DNA from: Ochromonas danica
Lineage: Eukaryota > Sar > Chrysophyceae > Chromulinales > Chromulinaceae
Reading direction: 5' to 3'
Assembly: GCA_015146655.1 (NCBI GenBank)
Contig: VKHL01000189.1
Span: 1-49,780 of the forward strand
Length of the DNA: 49,780 bases
Both the position numbers and the translations under genes were made by a program. Below, one piece after another: positions 28,961 to 38,150 of the stretch. The notes under the pieces were generated by a model that saw nothing but the letters and a program-made list of their open reading frames with translations, searched no databases and was not told where the DNA came from. Numbering within the stretch: position 1 is the first letter of the stretch; the number at the start of each line of letters is the position of its first letter.

Positions 28961-29392
28961 ATGCCTGGAGATCACCGTGTCACATTACGTCGTCGTCATG
29001 CTTATCGCACTGCTAGCAACCGTGTGAAGACCATCCGTACTCCTGGTAGGTGATCTTCTCCTTTTCCTCCTCCTCCTCCTCCTACCACTAACCTCCTGCT
29101 CCTCCTCCTTCTACCAGGTGGTCGCCATGTCGCTCAATACATCTCTAAGCACACTCAAGGTGTGAAATGTGGTGACTGCCACTGTGCTATCCGTGGTGTG
29201 AAGCGCTTCTCTGCTAAGGACCAGAAGAACGTGTCCAAGCGTGAGAAGACTGTTTCTCGTGCCTATGGAGGGTCTAGATGCCATCAATGCGTTCGCAACC
29301 GTATTGTCCGTGCTTTCCTCATTGAGGAACAGAAGATCAGTAAGAAGGTCCTTGCGGAGAAGCTCAAGAAGGCTAAGAAGGCTGAGGCCTAA
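28961..29392 (+). CDS. RPL34: 60S ribosomal protein eL34
   Basis: Exons 28961-29045 and 29118-29392 join in phase (G|GT), giving 119 residues, the normal family length. TASNRVKTIRTPGGR aligns with human TASNKTRLSRTPGNR, and VSRAYGGSRCHQCVRNRI with VSRAYGGSMCAKCVRDRI. The paired Cys motifs (CGDC and CHQC) that bind zinc are kept, and the C-terminus is Lys/Ala-rich as expected. It is a structural protein of the large cytosolic subunit. The 72-bp coding intron is CTC-rich before its CCAG acceptor. The 5'UTR intron and CCGAAA boxes suggest coordinated expression with other translation genes. Confidence 0.96.
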
Positions 29393-29911
29393 GCTACTAG
29401 TAGTAGTGGTAGTAGCAGCAGCAGGAGGGGGTGGGGTAGTAGTCGTCTTGTTCAGCAGAATGATTCCACTTGTAAAGAAGAACAAAATGCCTTCCAAACA
29501 CAACACAGTAGTGCTACTAGTACTACTACTACCTCTTTTTCTTACACTAGAGGGACTACCCACTATATACCCTATGGTGGCAGGTAAAGTCTACTTTATG
29601 GAGTTTCAACTCCCACTTGTCTCTTCTCCAACTCTAATCTACCATCTATTGTAAAGAAGAACAAAAGGTCTTCCAAAACCAACACACTATTACTACTACT
29701 ACTACTACTACAACTACCTCTTTCTCTCACACTTCATAGAGGGGGGGTGGGACTACAATAGGTGGTAGGTAAAGTCTAGTTTGTGTAGTTTCAACTCCCA
29801 CTTGTCTCTTCTCCAACTCTACTATTACCACTACAACTACCTCTTTCTCTTACACTTCATAGAGGGGTGGAGGGGGTAGAGGGACTACTATCTCATCCTC
29901 TACTTCTACTA
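29393..29911. repeat. Tandemly duplicated spacer of about 180 bp
   Basis: Two full copies and one partial copy of a unit begin at about 29473, 29652 and 29812. Landmarks repeated in order are TAAAGAAGAACAAAA, CTACTACTACTACCTC, GGTAAAGTCTA and TTTCAACTCCCACTTGTCTC. The block lies between the convergent eL34 and 528-residue genes. No gene is seen. Confidence 0.75.
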
Positions 29912-31498
29912 CTACTTCTTCTTCTTGGGTAAGACAGTCCTACCAATGGCTCCTAGTAGACCATAATATTGAAAGCAAGCCAAGGCTACTACCATCTGCC
30001 CTCCTACCTGTTCCCACCCTTGCTGTCCTAAGTCAAAGAAGCTCTTCAGTAACAAGGCAAGGCCTACCACGAAGGCTACCTTCTCCTGCCATTGCCTCAC
30101 AGGGAAGAGAGCTAACGAAGTCAACACATCAGCTTCAGTTGTTACCTCTTTCATCACTTGTAATAGTCGATCTGTACTAGCTTTCAACGTCTCTCTTGAT
30201 TGAAGATAATCCTTTTGCATGACTTGTTGACGTGCTAATAGCTCATCTAGCTCTTCTTGCTTCTCTTTCTCAAAGGCTAGTACTTCAGGAGTAGTAGTAG
30301 TAGTAGTAGGAGGAGGAGGAGGAGATGTTAGTAACTGTTCTAATAGAGCTTCTTGTTGTACTGCTAGACCATGAACTTGTTGAGAAAGCTCTAAGGCACT
30401 CTCCGCGAGGATAGCCTGTAGGTCAGCCTTAACGTGTGGCTGTGCGAGTACCTCTTCTGTGATGTTAACCTGTAGAGACTCTGCGAAGAGAGAGAGAGCA
30501 TCACCTAGAAGAGAACGCATATCAAAGGCTGAATAGTTACCCATGGTGATAGCATCGACTATCTCCTTGGTACTAGCCACAGGGGAGGTGGTGGAGGAGG
30601 TGGTGGAGGAGGAGGTGGTGGTAGTAGTAGAGGATGTTTCTTGTTCAACTTGTGCGATGGTAGCACGAAGAAGATCGGAGAAGATCTTGACTTGGTCCTC
30701 TTCCTCCTCCTTCCCTCCTCCTGCTACTGCTACCTCTCCTCCTCCTCCTCCTGCTGCTACAGCTGCTGCCTCTACTATAGCTGCTGTTGCTAGAGGAGGT
30801 GCAGGGGTGGTAGTCACTACCTTGTCTTCTCTCTGTACCCTCTCATTGGTAGCACTCATTGTACCTGCTACATTCACTACCTCTCCTCCTCCTCCTCCTG
30901 CTGCTGCTGCTACTGTCTTGAAAGCACTAGCTTTGATACCATCCATGACGGCTTGAGCTTCATCTTCAAGTCTCTTCAACTGTGTGACATCATTCAAGAT
31001 AGCAGCAAGGTCTACCTCTAGGTCATCATACACTACCTCAGAGGTGCTCGTGGAGGAGGAGGAGGATGCTAGTGCTAGTTCATGGTCTAGTAGGTCCATG
31101 ATCTCTTTCGCTTCCTTCTCATCCACTCCCTTCTCTTTCACAATGGCTCGAGTAATTTCCGTATCTTTCAGTTTTGCCTCTAACAGACTGTTAGCACTGA
31201 CTGGTGCTGTGCTATCAGCTAGGGAGACCTTCATACCAGCTTGAACTAGACCATCAATATCACCTGCTTGAGCCTTGGAGAGGATGTCTTCAAGAAGCTG
31301 TGTGCTAGTGGAGGAGGAGGAGGAGGAGGAGGAGGAGGAAGGGGTAGTAGTCATAGATCTTTTCATATTATTTTGAAGACGATAACCTATTCTAAAGCTA
31401 TCAAGATAGCCTAGAATGATTAAAAAACAACATAATAAATAAGTTCTTCTCATTAGCAAATATAAGATATTCATATCAACTAACTCATACATCATCAC
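29912..31498 (-). CDS. Probable organelle-targeted protein with coiled coil and C-terminal hydrophobic segment
   Basis: Single exon of 528 residues. The N-terminus (NILYLLMRRTYLLCCFLIIL then GYLDSF, about 9-34) is a signal peptide ending before an S-F pair followed by a basic Ser/Thr-rich stretch, the layout of stramenopile plastid preproteins. The body is rich in Ala, Glu, Val, Thr and Ser; paired segments (LLEDILSKAQAGDIDGLVQAG, shown in part) and a long helix (about 385-450) suggest coiled coil. Residues about 468-520 are hydrophobic (VAFVVGLALLLKSFF, VALACFQYYGLLGAIGRTV) and end in PKKKK, so it is probably membrane-bound. I do not recognise the family; a thylakoid or envelope protein is a guess from the targeting layout. 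Met9 may be the true start. Confidence 0.7.
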   Translation of the reverse strand: MMMYELVDMNILYLLMRRTYLLCCFLIILGYLDSFRIGYRLQNNMKRSMTTTPSSSSSSSSSSTSTQLLEDILSKAQAGDIDGLVQAGMKVSLADSTAPVSANSLLEAKLKDTEITRAIVKEKGVDEKEAKEIMDLLDHELALASSSSSTSTSEVVYDDLEVDLAAILNDVTQLKRLEDEAQAVMDGIKASAFKTVAAAAGGGGGEVVNVAGTMSATNERVQREDKVVTTTPAPPLATAAIVEAAAVAAGGGGGEVAVAGGGKEEEEDQVKIFSDLLRATIAQVEQETSSTTTTTSSSTTSSTTSPVASTKEIVDAITMGNYSAFDMRSLLGDALSLFAESLQVNITEEVLAQPHVKADLQAILAESALELSQQVHGLAVQQEALLEQLLTSPPPPPTTTTTTPEVLAFEKEKQEELDELLARQQVMQKDYLQSRETLKASTDRLLQVMKEVTTEADVLTSLALFPVRQWQEKVAFVVGLALLLKSFFDLGQQGWEQVGGQMVVALACFQYYGLLGAIGRTVLPKKKK

Positions 31499-31563
31499 TC
31501 AATACAATAACAACCACATCATACACTGTGTTCTATACCATAGTAACCATGGGGTTGACAGGT

Positions 31564-31666
31564 GGTCCTATAGTGTAGTGGTTAGCACCCCAGACTTTGA
31601 CAGTCTCTCTCAGAGCAGTCCAGCTGATGAGATCTGGTAACGCGGGTTCGAGTCCCGCTAGGACCT
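31564..31666 (+). tRNA. tRNA-Gln(UUG) with 31-nt intron, copy 1
   Basis: The full cloverleaf folds: acceptor GGTCCTA/TAGGACC with discriminator T, D-arm GTGT/GCAC, anticodon stem CCAGA/TCTGG with loop CT-TTG-A, and T-arm GCGGG-TTCGAGT-CCCGC. The anticodon TTG (31597-31599) reads CAA. The intron, 31601-31631, is at the canonical 37/38 position. A-box and B-box (GGTTCGAGTCC) are good, and T-runs for Pol III termination follow (TTTTGCACTTTTT). Confidence 0.95.
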
Positions 31667-32698
31667 CAACTTTTGCACTTTTTCTAATTAACTTTTACTA
31701 TGATTATGTATTAGTGTAGTTGGTGTATATTTATAGGTTATACTGTATATATAGTATAGAAGGACTCTCTCTATATATATATAGGTTTAATCTATTCTCT
31801 ACTCGTCTATACTACTGTATTGCTTACTGTGATATTACAAGGATTGTAATCAATCAATGTAATGTAATCAAAGTTAGTGAGATGTCTCATTAAACTTCTT
31901 CTAAGACAAGGATATGATGTGCCTATTCTTAAAGCGTTCTATATAGTTCTATGGACACAAAGTAGAGGCGTAAACCCAACAACAACACCAACAACGACCA
32001 CAACACTTTGCTGCTCAATTTCACCTGAATAATGCTGTTTGAGCGTGTGTAGTTTAGTTTCCAATGCTGGCTCTGTTACATCTGTGCAGCTGTTTTACTG
32101 CGTTTGTGTTCTTGCTCGAAACATAGAGAAGGAAATCAAATCAAGTTCACGAATACTCTATGGAAACTTACGGTTCCTGTTAATTGTCCTCCGCAAAAGT
32201 TAACTAGTAGTTTGCTTTTGTTTCCTAAAATAGTCACTGTAGACATTATTTCGACACAAAAAAGGACGGACATCATATCATACATACTGTGCCAATCTCA
32301 GTGGCTAGAATTGACCAACGACTTCATCCATTAGTTGATTGATGTTCAAACTAATGCTGAAAAAGACTTTAAAAGTCAAGCTTGACGGTCAGTGCAGGTA
32401 GCAAAGCCGCAAAAAAAACAAAATCTATAATGCATCATGCATAACTATATAACAGTTTTGGGAAATGTAACGCTATGTTACATCACATGCTTATTACCCA
32501 ATCTAGTAGCTAGTAGTAGTAGTAACAAATGAATCATTATTATCAATTGTAACTCATCATGTTACAATCGAAATCTTGTTTTGAATGTTATTCTTCTTCG
32601 TTATGGTAACTTCTTCATCTACACAATCCAGAGAAGAGAAGAGACACTACTGCAATCCACCAATCCATTCAAATCAATCCGTCAAACAATCTACTTAG
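31667..32698. other. Spacer of about 1 kb without a recognisable gene
   Basis: A/T-rich, with TATATA runs at 31720-31790. A 76-residue + strand frame at 32104-32334 has no feature supporting expression. The last 60 bp are probably the 3' end of the F-box-like pseudogene region. Confidence 0.45.
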
Positions 32699-34415
32699 CT
32701 AATCTGATTTGGTCCAGTGATTTACACTATTGAACATGTAGAATAATCCGGTTCCACCGGAATGGAGATATCCATATTCCAGAGTAGTGGGCCACTTCAT
32801 CTTCTTATCTAGAAGCAGTCTATCTAACATTTCCTCAGATACCTTCTCATTCGTTACGAATTTCATGTCGGTGACATTAGAGTACTTCGATACTGCCATA
32901 ATTATCTCTAATCCATAACCAGACACTGATAACCTCTTCAGAGACGGACAATGCTTGATTAACTCACCCAACAGCTCATCAGAAATGCTGCGACCATACT
33001 GGTTGTCATAATCGGGTAACAGATTCGCCAAACTATTCGCATGCTCTGTACTACCTGACAAAGTAGCATCAGTGTGCTCATTGTTGATGATTTGATTCAG
33101 CTGTAAAGTGGTCAAACGGGGTAGATCCTGCAATAGGGAAATCAAGGCTGTCTCTGAGGTGGTAGCTTCTAGATGAATCTCGTAAGGTTCCAACATGGAC
33201 TTCAGATTTCCCACGGGATGATAGTAGTCTTGATTCAGTCTTAAAACAACACTCTTGTATTGTCCTCTTTTCAATATATGAGATAAAGAAATAGCCCAAT
33301 CATCATCAGAGCCTTTCACCTCTACTCTCAAAAAGCCTTTATTTTCATCCGTCTGCATAGTTAGTCCAATGCTAACATATCGAAGATCTGGACACTGTTC
33401 AAAGAGTTGACGCAGATCCTTTGCACTGCATTGTCCACGAGCATAGAATCTAGTCAACTTTGGACAAGATTTCGACACTGAAAGCACAAGATCATCAACA
33501 TCATAGAAATCCATTATAGAGTACTTAACCTTCAGATCTTCTAACAAGCCTCCTGCTGATGAGAGATAAGACATCAAATTAAGGATTAGCTTAGGAAATT
33601 TCCTCCCCATGTCCACACTCAATACCCTCAATCGAATTTGATGCTCTTTGATCAATTCCATTCCGTCTGCCCGAGCTAGAAGCATGCTTTACGAGGAGAT
33701 TGGCTACCAACTCATCAAGCTCATCATCTGCAAAATAACCCGGCAGAGAGATCTTGACCAGAGAATTCTCTCTTAACTTCTCTACCAACACTGACAAGAC
33801 AGTATCCGTAAAACACTCAGAATATCCATCCATGTCATCCATTCTTACTGACACTCCCTGTAGATTAAGGCAGTAACTCAAAAAGACAGAGAGATTACTC
33901 TCCACTTGATCAATGTTGTTATTTCGACCCCCTACATGTATCTCAATAGAGCGAAGAGCGGGACAGTAGGACTCCATGTTTAATAACCCTCCTACAAGAT
34001 CTTCTAAGTTATCTAGCATTACAATAAAGCCTTCCACGCAAAACACTCTACGACTTCTCAACCATTTATAGAATACACTCGTCGTCATCTTATTCGAAAA
34101 TGGATCACGGGCTACCACCATTCCGCTCAATGTGTATTTGGGTGGGAATGGTTGAGTCATTCTAAGATCTCTTCGCGTCGGTCTCTCTCTCGGCTGTCGA
34201 GATCAACACCTCCATGCTCAAACTCTCCGGAGTCACCCAAAATAGCTCTTGTAGATTAAAGTTGCTTTTGGCAAACTGCATCTCGATAACCACAATTGTC
34301 GTTCATTCTTCTCCACACAGGCTATATCAAGCATAGACAAATCTTTCCATCCCAACCATTCTGAACATAGACTATGAAAAATATCTTCAGGTAATTGCAA
34401 GACAACACTCATCAC
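32699..34415 (-). pseudogene. Broken F-box/LRR-like paralogue
   Basis: Three successive minus-strand frames (34415-34233, 34160-33591 and 33685-32699) match consecutive parts of the intact + strand gene at 34845-36494: the F-box-like start (SVVLQLPEDIFHSLCSEWLG), the middle (SVFYKWLRSRRVFCVEGF) and the end (DDWAISLSHILKRGQYK, YYHPVGNLKSMLEPY). The order is kept, but the frames do not connect: one break lies near 34160-34240 and a frameshift near 33680. No GT/AG pair explains either. Divergence from the intact copy is moderate, so the duplication is old while decay may be recent. A sequencing error at one site cannot be excluded, and a shortened product is possible. Confidence 0.7.
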
Positions 34416-34844
34416 TTCTCAACAATAACTATTCAATAACAGCAGATAATAATTAATAACTGTCTTAGACTTTCGAATGTCTGAAGGATTTTTCTCTGTA
34501 ATCATAATTAAGATTAGTTGAAGACAATCATCAGATAGGAGAGAGGTGAGGGAACTAATGACTACCTGGAATAGACTACAACACTTGAGGACAACACAAC
34601 ACGATCTTCAGAGCTTTATGATGGCGAGTTTCGATGACTTCAAACGCCTTGCTTGCGGAAAAACATCGCTTTGGGGAGTTTTGGAGCGATTTCCTGGATT
34701 TCAAACTCAAGTTTTACGAGTTTCGCCGCCGTCCATCATTTCGCGACATTTTGCCGTCAACCCCGTCAGACTTCAACAAACAAACAAAGAATCAGAACAG
34801 TCAGAGTCAAATAAATTCAGTCCATTACTAGTTATTATTAAGAC
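34416..34844. promoter_or_regulatory. Head-to-head spacer between the F-box-like copies
   Basis: 429 bp separating the start codons of the two inverted paralogues. It contains TTTGGGGAGTTTTGGAGCG and ACGAGTTTCGCCGCCG-type elements (34672-34732), similar in flavour to the CCGAAA boxes elsewhere. A 100-residue frame here overlaps the next ATG and is probably untranslated leader. Confidence 0.4.
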
Positions 34845-36494
34845 GTGATGAGTGTTATCTTGCAATTACCTGAAGATATTCTTCATAGTGTTTTCTCAGA
34901 ATGGTTGGGATGCAAGGATTTGTCAAGGTTGGACATTGCCTGTGTAGAGAAGAATGAACGAGAATTGTGGTTGACTTCTTTGACTGACCTTAGAATACCC
35001 CTAATTATGGAATATTATCGTATCTCAGATACTTGTATGAGTATATTCTATAAATGGGTGGTAAGTCGGAAGGTATTATTTGTAGAAAATTTTCCCGTCA
35101 GACTGAGAGTATTACAAGATCTTGTTAGAGATTTAGATATGGGATACTACTGTCCAACTCTTCGATCTATTGATATACAGTCATCAAATATTTATAATAG
35201 CTTTCATGATATTGGTGAAGAAGAGATTAATCTCTCTGAATTTTTGAATCATTGTCATAGTCTACAAGAAGTAACAGTAAAGATTAGTGACTTTGATAAA
35301 TTTCGCAAACAGCTTTGTGATATTATTTTACAAGGGTTAACAAAGCAGTTAAGAGAGAATTCTCTTGTTAAAATGTCTCTACAAGTTAGGTTAAGTAATT
35401 ATGAATGTTATGTAAACCTAGCGAATCTTCTTATAAAACATGCTTCCAGCTTACAACATTTCAGACTATTCTTAATGAATGAAGAAGAAACAGATTTGTT
35501 TTTGTCTACTCTCATAGTGAATCAGATTCATCTGATAGGTTTCATGGTCGTCGTGGATTATAAGTCTTCTAGTTCTTCTTCTTTTACGACTTATATCTCA
35601 ACAGCTGGAGATGTATTGGAGGTTCTGGAAGTTGCATGTTGTAAAGAGAGTATCTTTCGTATTGACGATCTGGTAATGTTGCTCTCAGCATCCTGTCCAA
35701 AGTTGACTCGTTTAGTCATCTCCACTGGTGAAACATGCAGTGCAGAGAATCTGCGACACCTCTATGAACAGTGTCCATATCTCCATGATGTGTATATTTA
35801 TGGAGCTATTGAGACAGATGTTAAGAACAAGTGGGTATCAATAGTGGTGAGAGAAAGTAATGATGATTGGGCTATTTCTTTATCTCATACGTTGAGAAGA
35901 GGACAGTATAAGAATGTGATTTTAAAAATGAGAGAAGGTTATTATCATCCAGTGGGGAATCTGAAGTCCATTTTGGAACCTTTCAATATTGATTTACATG
36001 CTTCAATATGGCATGAGTCTTTGATCTCCATACTACGGGATCTTCCCCATTTGAACGGTTTGATCCTGAATCGAGTCATCAACAATCAGTACACTGATGC
36101 TACTTTGTCAGCTATTACAGAGCATGCGAAGAGTCTAACACAACTGGAATTGAATCTCGACAATGAAGGCCAGAATAGTGTAAAAACGTTGGACATGTTA
36201 GTGAGTGAGTTAATCAAAGCATGTCAATCACTGAAGAGGTTGGTTATCGATGATTGTGGATGGGAGAGTATTGTGGCAGTATCAAAACATACTAGTCTAA
36301 AAGATGTTAACTTCACTATGGCGGACAGTGTTTCGGAAGAGATGTTACAGGCATTTGTACTGGATGAGAAGGTGAACTGGCCTTCAACTCTGGAAAATGG
36401 ACAAGCCTATGCTTATGAGTATGAATTCTGTTATCGCTTCAATAAAGAATCTCATCGCTGGTTCAAAGAGAAGCTAACTAAACTACTAGACTAG
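34845..36494 (+). CDS. F-box-like/leucine-rich-repeat protein, intact copy
   Basis: Single exon of 549 residues. The N-terminus, VILQLPEDILHSVFSEWLGC then KDLSRLDIAC, has the L-P-x-x-I-L-x-x-V-F...L-x-x-L-D-x-A pattern of an F-box. The rest contains irregular Leu-rich repeats (CPKLTRLVIS, CPYLHDVYIY, LPHLNGLILN, KSLTQLELNLD, CQSLKRLVIDDCG), typical of substrate-binding LRR domains. F-box proteins bind SKP1 within SCF ubiquitin ligases; the substrate cannot be told. A/T-rich codon use and lack of triplet expansions differ from most neighbours, suggesting a younger or expanding family. The inverted neighbour is its decayed paralogue. Confidence 0.75.
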   Translation: MMSVILQLPEDILHSVFSEWLGCKDLSRLDIACVEKNERELWLTSLTDLRIPLIMEYYRISDTCMSIFYKWVVSRKVLFVENFPVRLRVLQDLVRDLDMGYYCPTLRSIDIQSSNIYNSFHDIGEEEINLSEFLNHCHSLQEVTVKISDFDKFRKQLCDIILQGLTKQLRENSLVKMSLQVRLSNYECYVNLANLLIKHASSLQHFRLFLMNEEETDLFLSTLIVNQIHLIGFMVVVDYKSSSSSSFTTYISTAGDVLEVLEVACCKESIFRIDDLVMLLSASCPKLTRLVISTGETCSAENLRHLYEQCPYLHDVYIYGAIETDVKNKWVSIVVRESNDDWAISLSHTLRRGQYKNVILKMREGYYHPVGNLKSILEPFNIDLHASIWHESLISILRDLPHLNGLILNRVINNQYTDATLSAITEHAKSLTQLELNLDNEGQNSVKTLDMLVSELIKACQSLKRLVIDDCGWESIVAVSKHTSLKDVNFTMADSVSEEMLQAFVLDEKVNWPSTLENGQAYAYEYEFCYRFNKESHRWFKEKLTKLLD

Positions 36495-36613
36495 TATGAA
36501 GCATATCTTACCATGCCATGTCCAGCTTCTGTCTGCCTGTCTCGTCTTCACTTTAATCAATCGGTCTTAAAGTTGTCTTTAACAAGTGTTGACTTCTCTT
36601 CTCCTATTAGACC

Positions 36614-36672
<59 letters not shown>

Positions 36673-37720
36673 CACCTTAGTATCTCATTATGGTTGAAAG
36701 GTGAAGTGGCCTTCCACTTATTCATTCAAATAGACAGAGATTCACTCTAACTGGAACCTATCTTAGCATGTCTAGACACTGTGTTATCTTCAATCTAAGT
36801 TATATCACTTAAGTTACGTCTTATGGAGGGCATGGAAGATAATACTGACCCTATCTTATTATACCATACCATACCATACCATAGCATAGAGAGGGAAAGT
36901 GTAACAACAGAGTAATATGAGGGAATAACAGATCAACCTAACTACAGTGTAGCTAGTGTGTAAGCCTCTTTAGTAATGATCCTGACAACAACTACTGGAC
37001 CAAGATGTTAAAAAAGCTTCACCATAATGATAACACCCACCACACCACACCGAGTGTTAGACAACAGTAGACTATAATATAGTACAAGTATAGTATAGTT
37101 TGGAGAGAGATAATCTATAGTATAGTGTAGTATAGTATAGTGTAGTTTAGGCATGGAGAGTATTGTTTCTTCAGACTATTCTAACCTTTGTGATGCCATC
37201 GTAGAATAGAATATGATGATGTCATGGTGATAACACTACCACACCATACCACACCACGCCATGATGATGGCTGACAGACAGACACGTGTCTCATGTCTAC
37301 TGTAGTCTATCACTTATCTATGACATCGATAGGGAAGTAGTCTGGAGAGGTTCTCTCTCTCTCTCTGGGGGCTCTTCCTTCCTCTTCTTCATTCTCTTGT
37401 CTTGGCTATTGTTGTAGTAGTAGTAGTGAGGTAGACTACTTCTTATTCCTAGTGCTTGACTGACTGTATCAGAAGATGACTTCGTCTAGGAGAGAAACAA
37501 CTGCATTAGGAAGACAAAGGAGACAGCTTTGATGACTGTCAGAGTCTTCCATCTGCCTTCTACAAGATGACTGCTCCTCTCCTATACACTGAATGAATGA
37601 ATGAATGCATTCTGATGATGTTCATTCATTATCATCTCTCATCCAATTCAATTGACTGACCATCCTATAGATTAGTTCATTATATTACCCTAATAACCTG
37701 TCAATGTCATGTTAACAAGT
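36495..37720. repeat. Intergenic repeats: (CA)n, ATACC and TATAG tracts
   Basis: A pure CA run at 36614-36671; CCATACCATACCATACC at 36864-36884 and again near 37240; GTATAGTATAG and TAGTTTAG runs at 37080-37150. No coding frame of interest. tRNA-Gln copy 2 begins at 37721. Confidence 0.7.
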
Positions 37721-37823
37721 GGTCCTATAGTGTAGTGGTCAGCACCCCAGACTTTGACAGTCTCTCTCAGAGCAGTCCAGCTGATGAGATCTGGTAACGC
37801 GGGTTCGAGTCCCGCTAGGACCT
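37721..37823 (+). tRNA. tRNA-Gln(UUG) with 31-nt intron, copy 2
   Basis: Same 103-bp structure as the copy at 31564, differing by a single T-to-C change in the D-loop (37740). The anticodon TTG is at 37754-37756 and the intron at 37758-37788 is identical. The first 36 or so bases after the gene, including the T-runs, are also identical, while 5' flanks differ. This points to recent duplication or gene conversion. Confidence 0.95.
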
Positions 37824-38150
37824 CAACTTTTGCACTTTTTCTAATTAACTTTTACTATGTAGTATATGGTAACTAACCTATATACACTTTATATTAGTTT
37901 AGCACTTTTACACAGCAGCATACTTGTTTACTGTGTGTATACAACTACTTTGTCTTATGCTACTATACACTACGGTAGTGGTAACACACTCTCTCTCTGT
38001 TGATAGATTAGCTTAACTTAACACAATCTACCCTTGCTACAGTACCACTCCTGCTGTGGTAGTTAGGATAGTCAACTAGTGCTATCCCGGGTAGTGACAG
38101 TTAGCTTATAGTAGTAGTTAGTAGTAGTACTGCTAGGATGTTTCTCTCAC
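37824..38150. other. Spacer between tRNA-Gln copy 2 and the TBC1D31 gene 3' end
   Basis: A/T-rich with TAGTAGTAG runs and one TTAACTTAAC (around 38015). I see no gene. Confidence 0.45.

Noticed and set aside
34546-34848. 100-codon + strand frame before the F-box-like gene
   Set aside because: Overlaps the real start, no recognisable domain, and lies in the shared promoter or leader.
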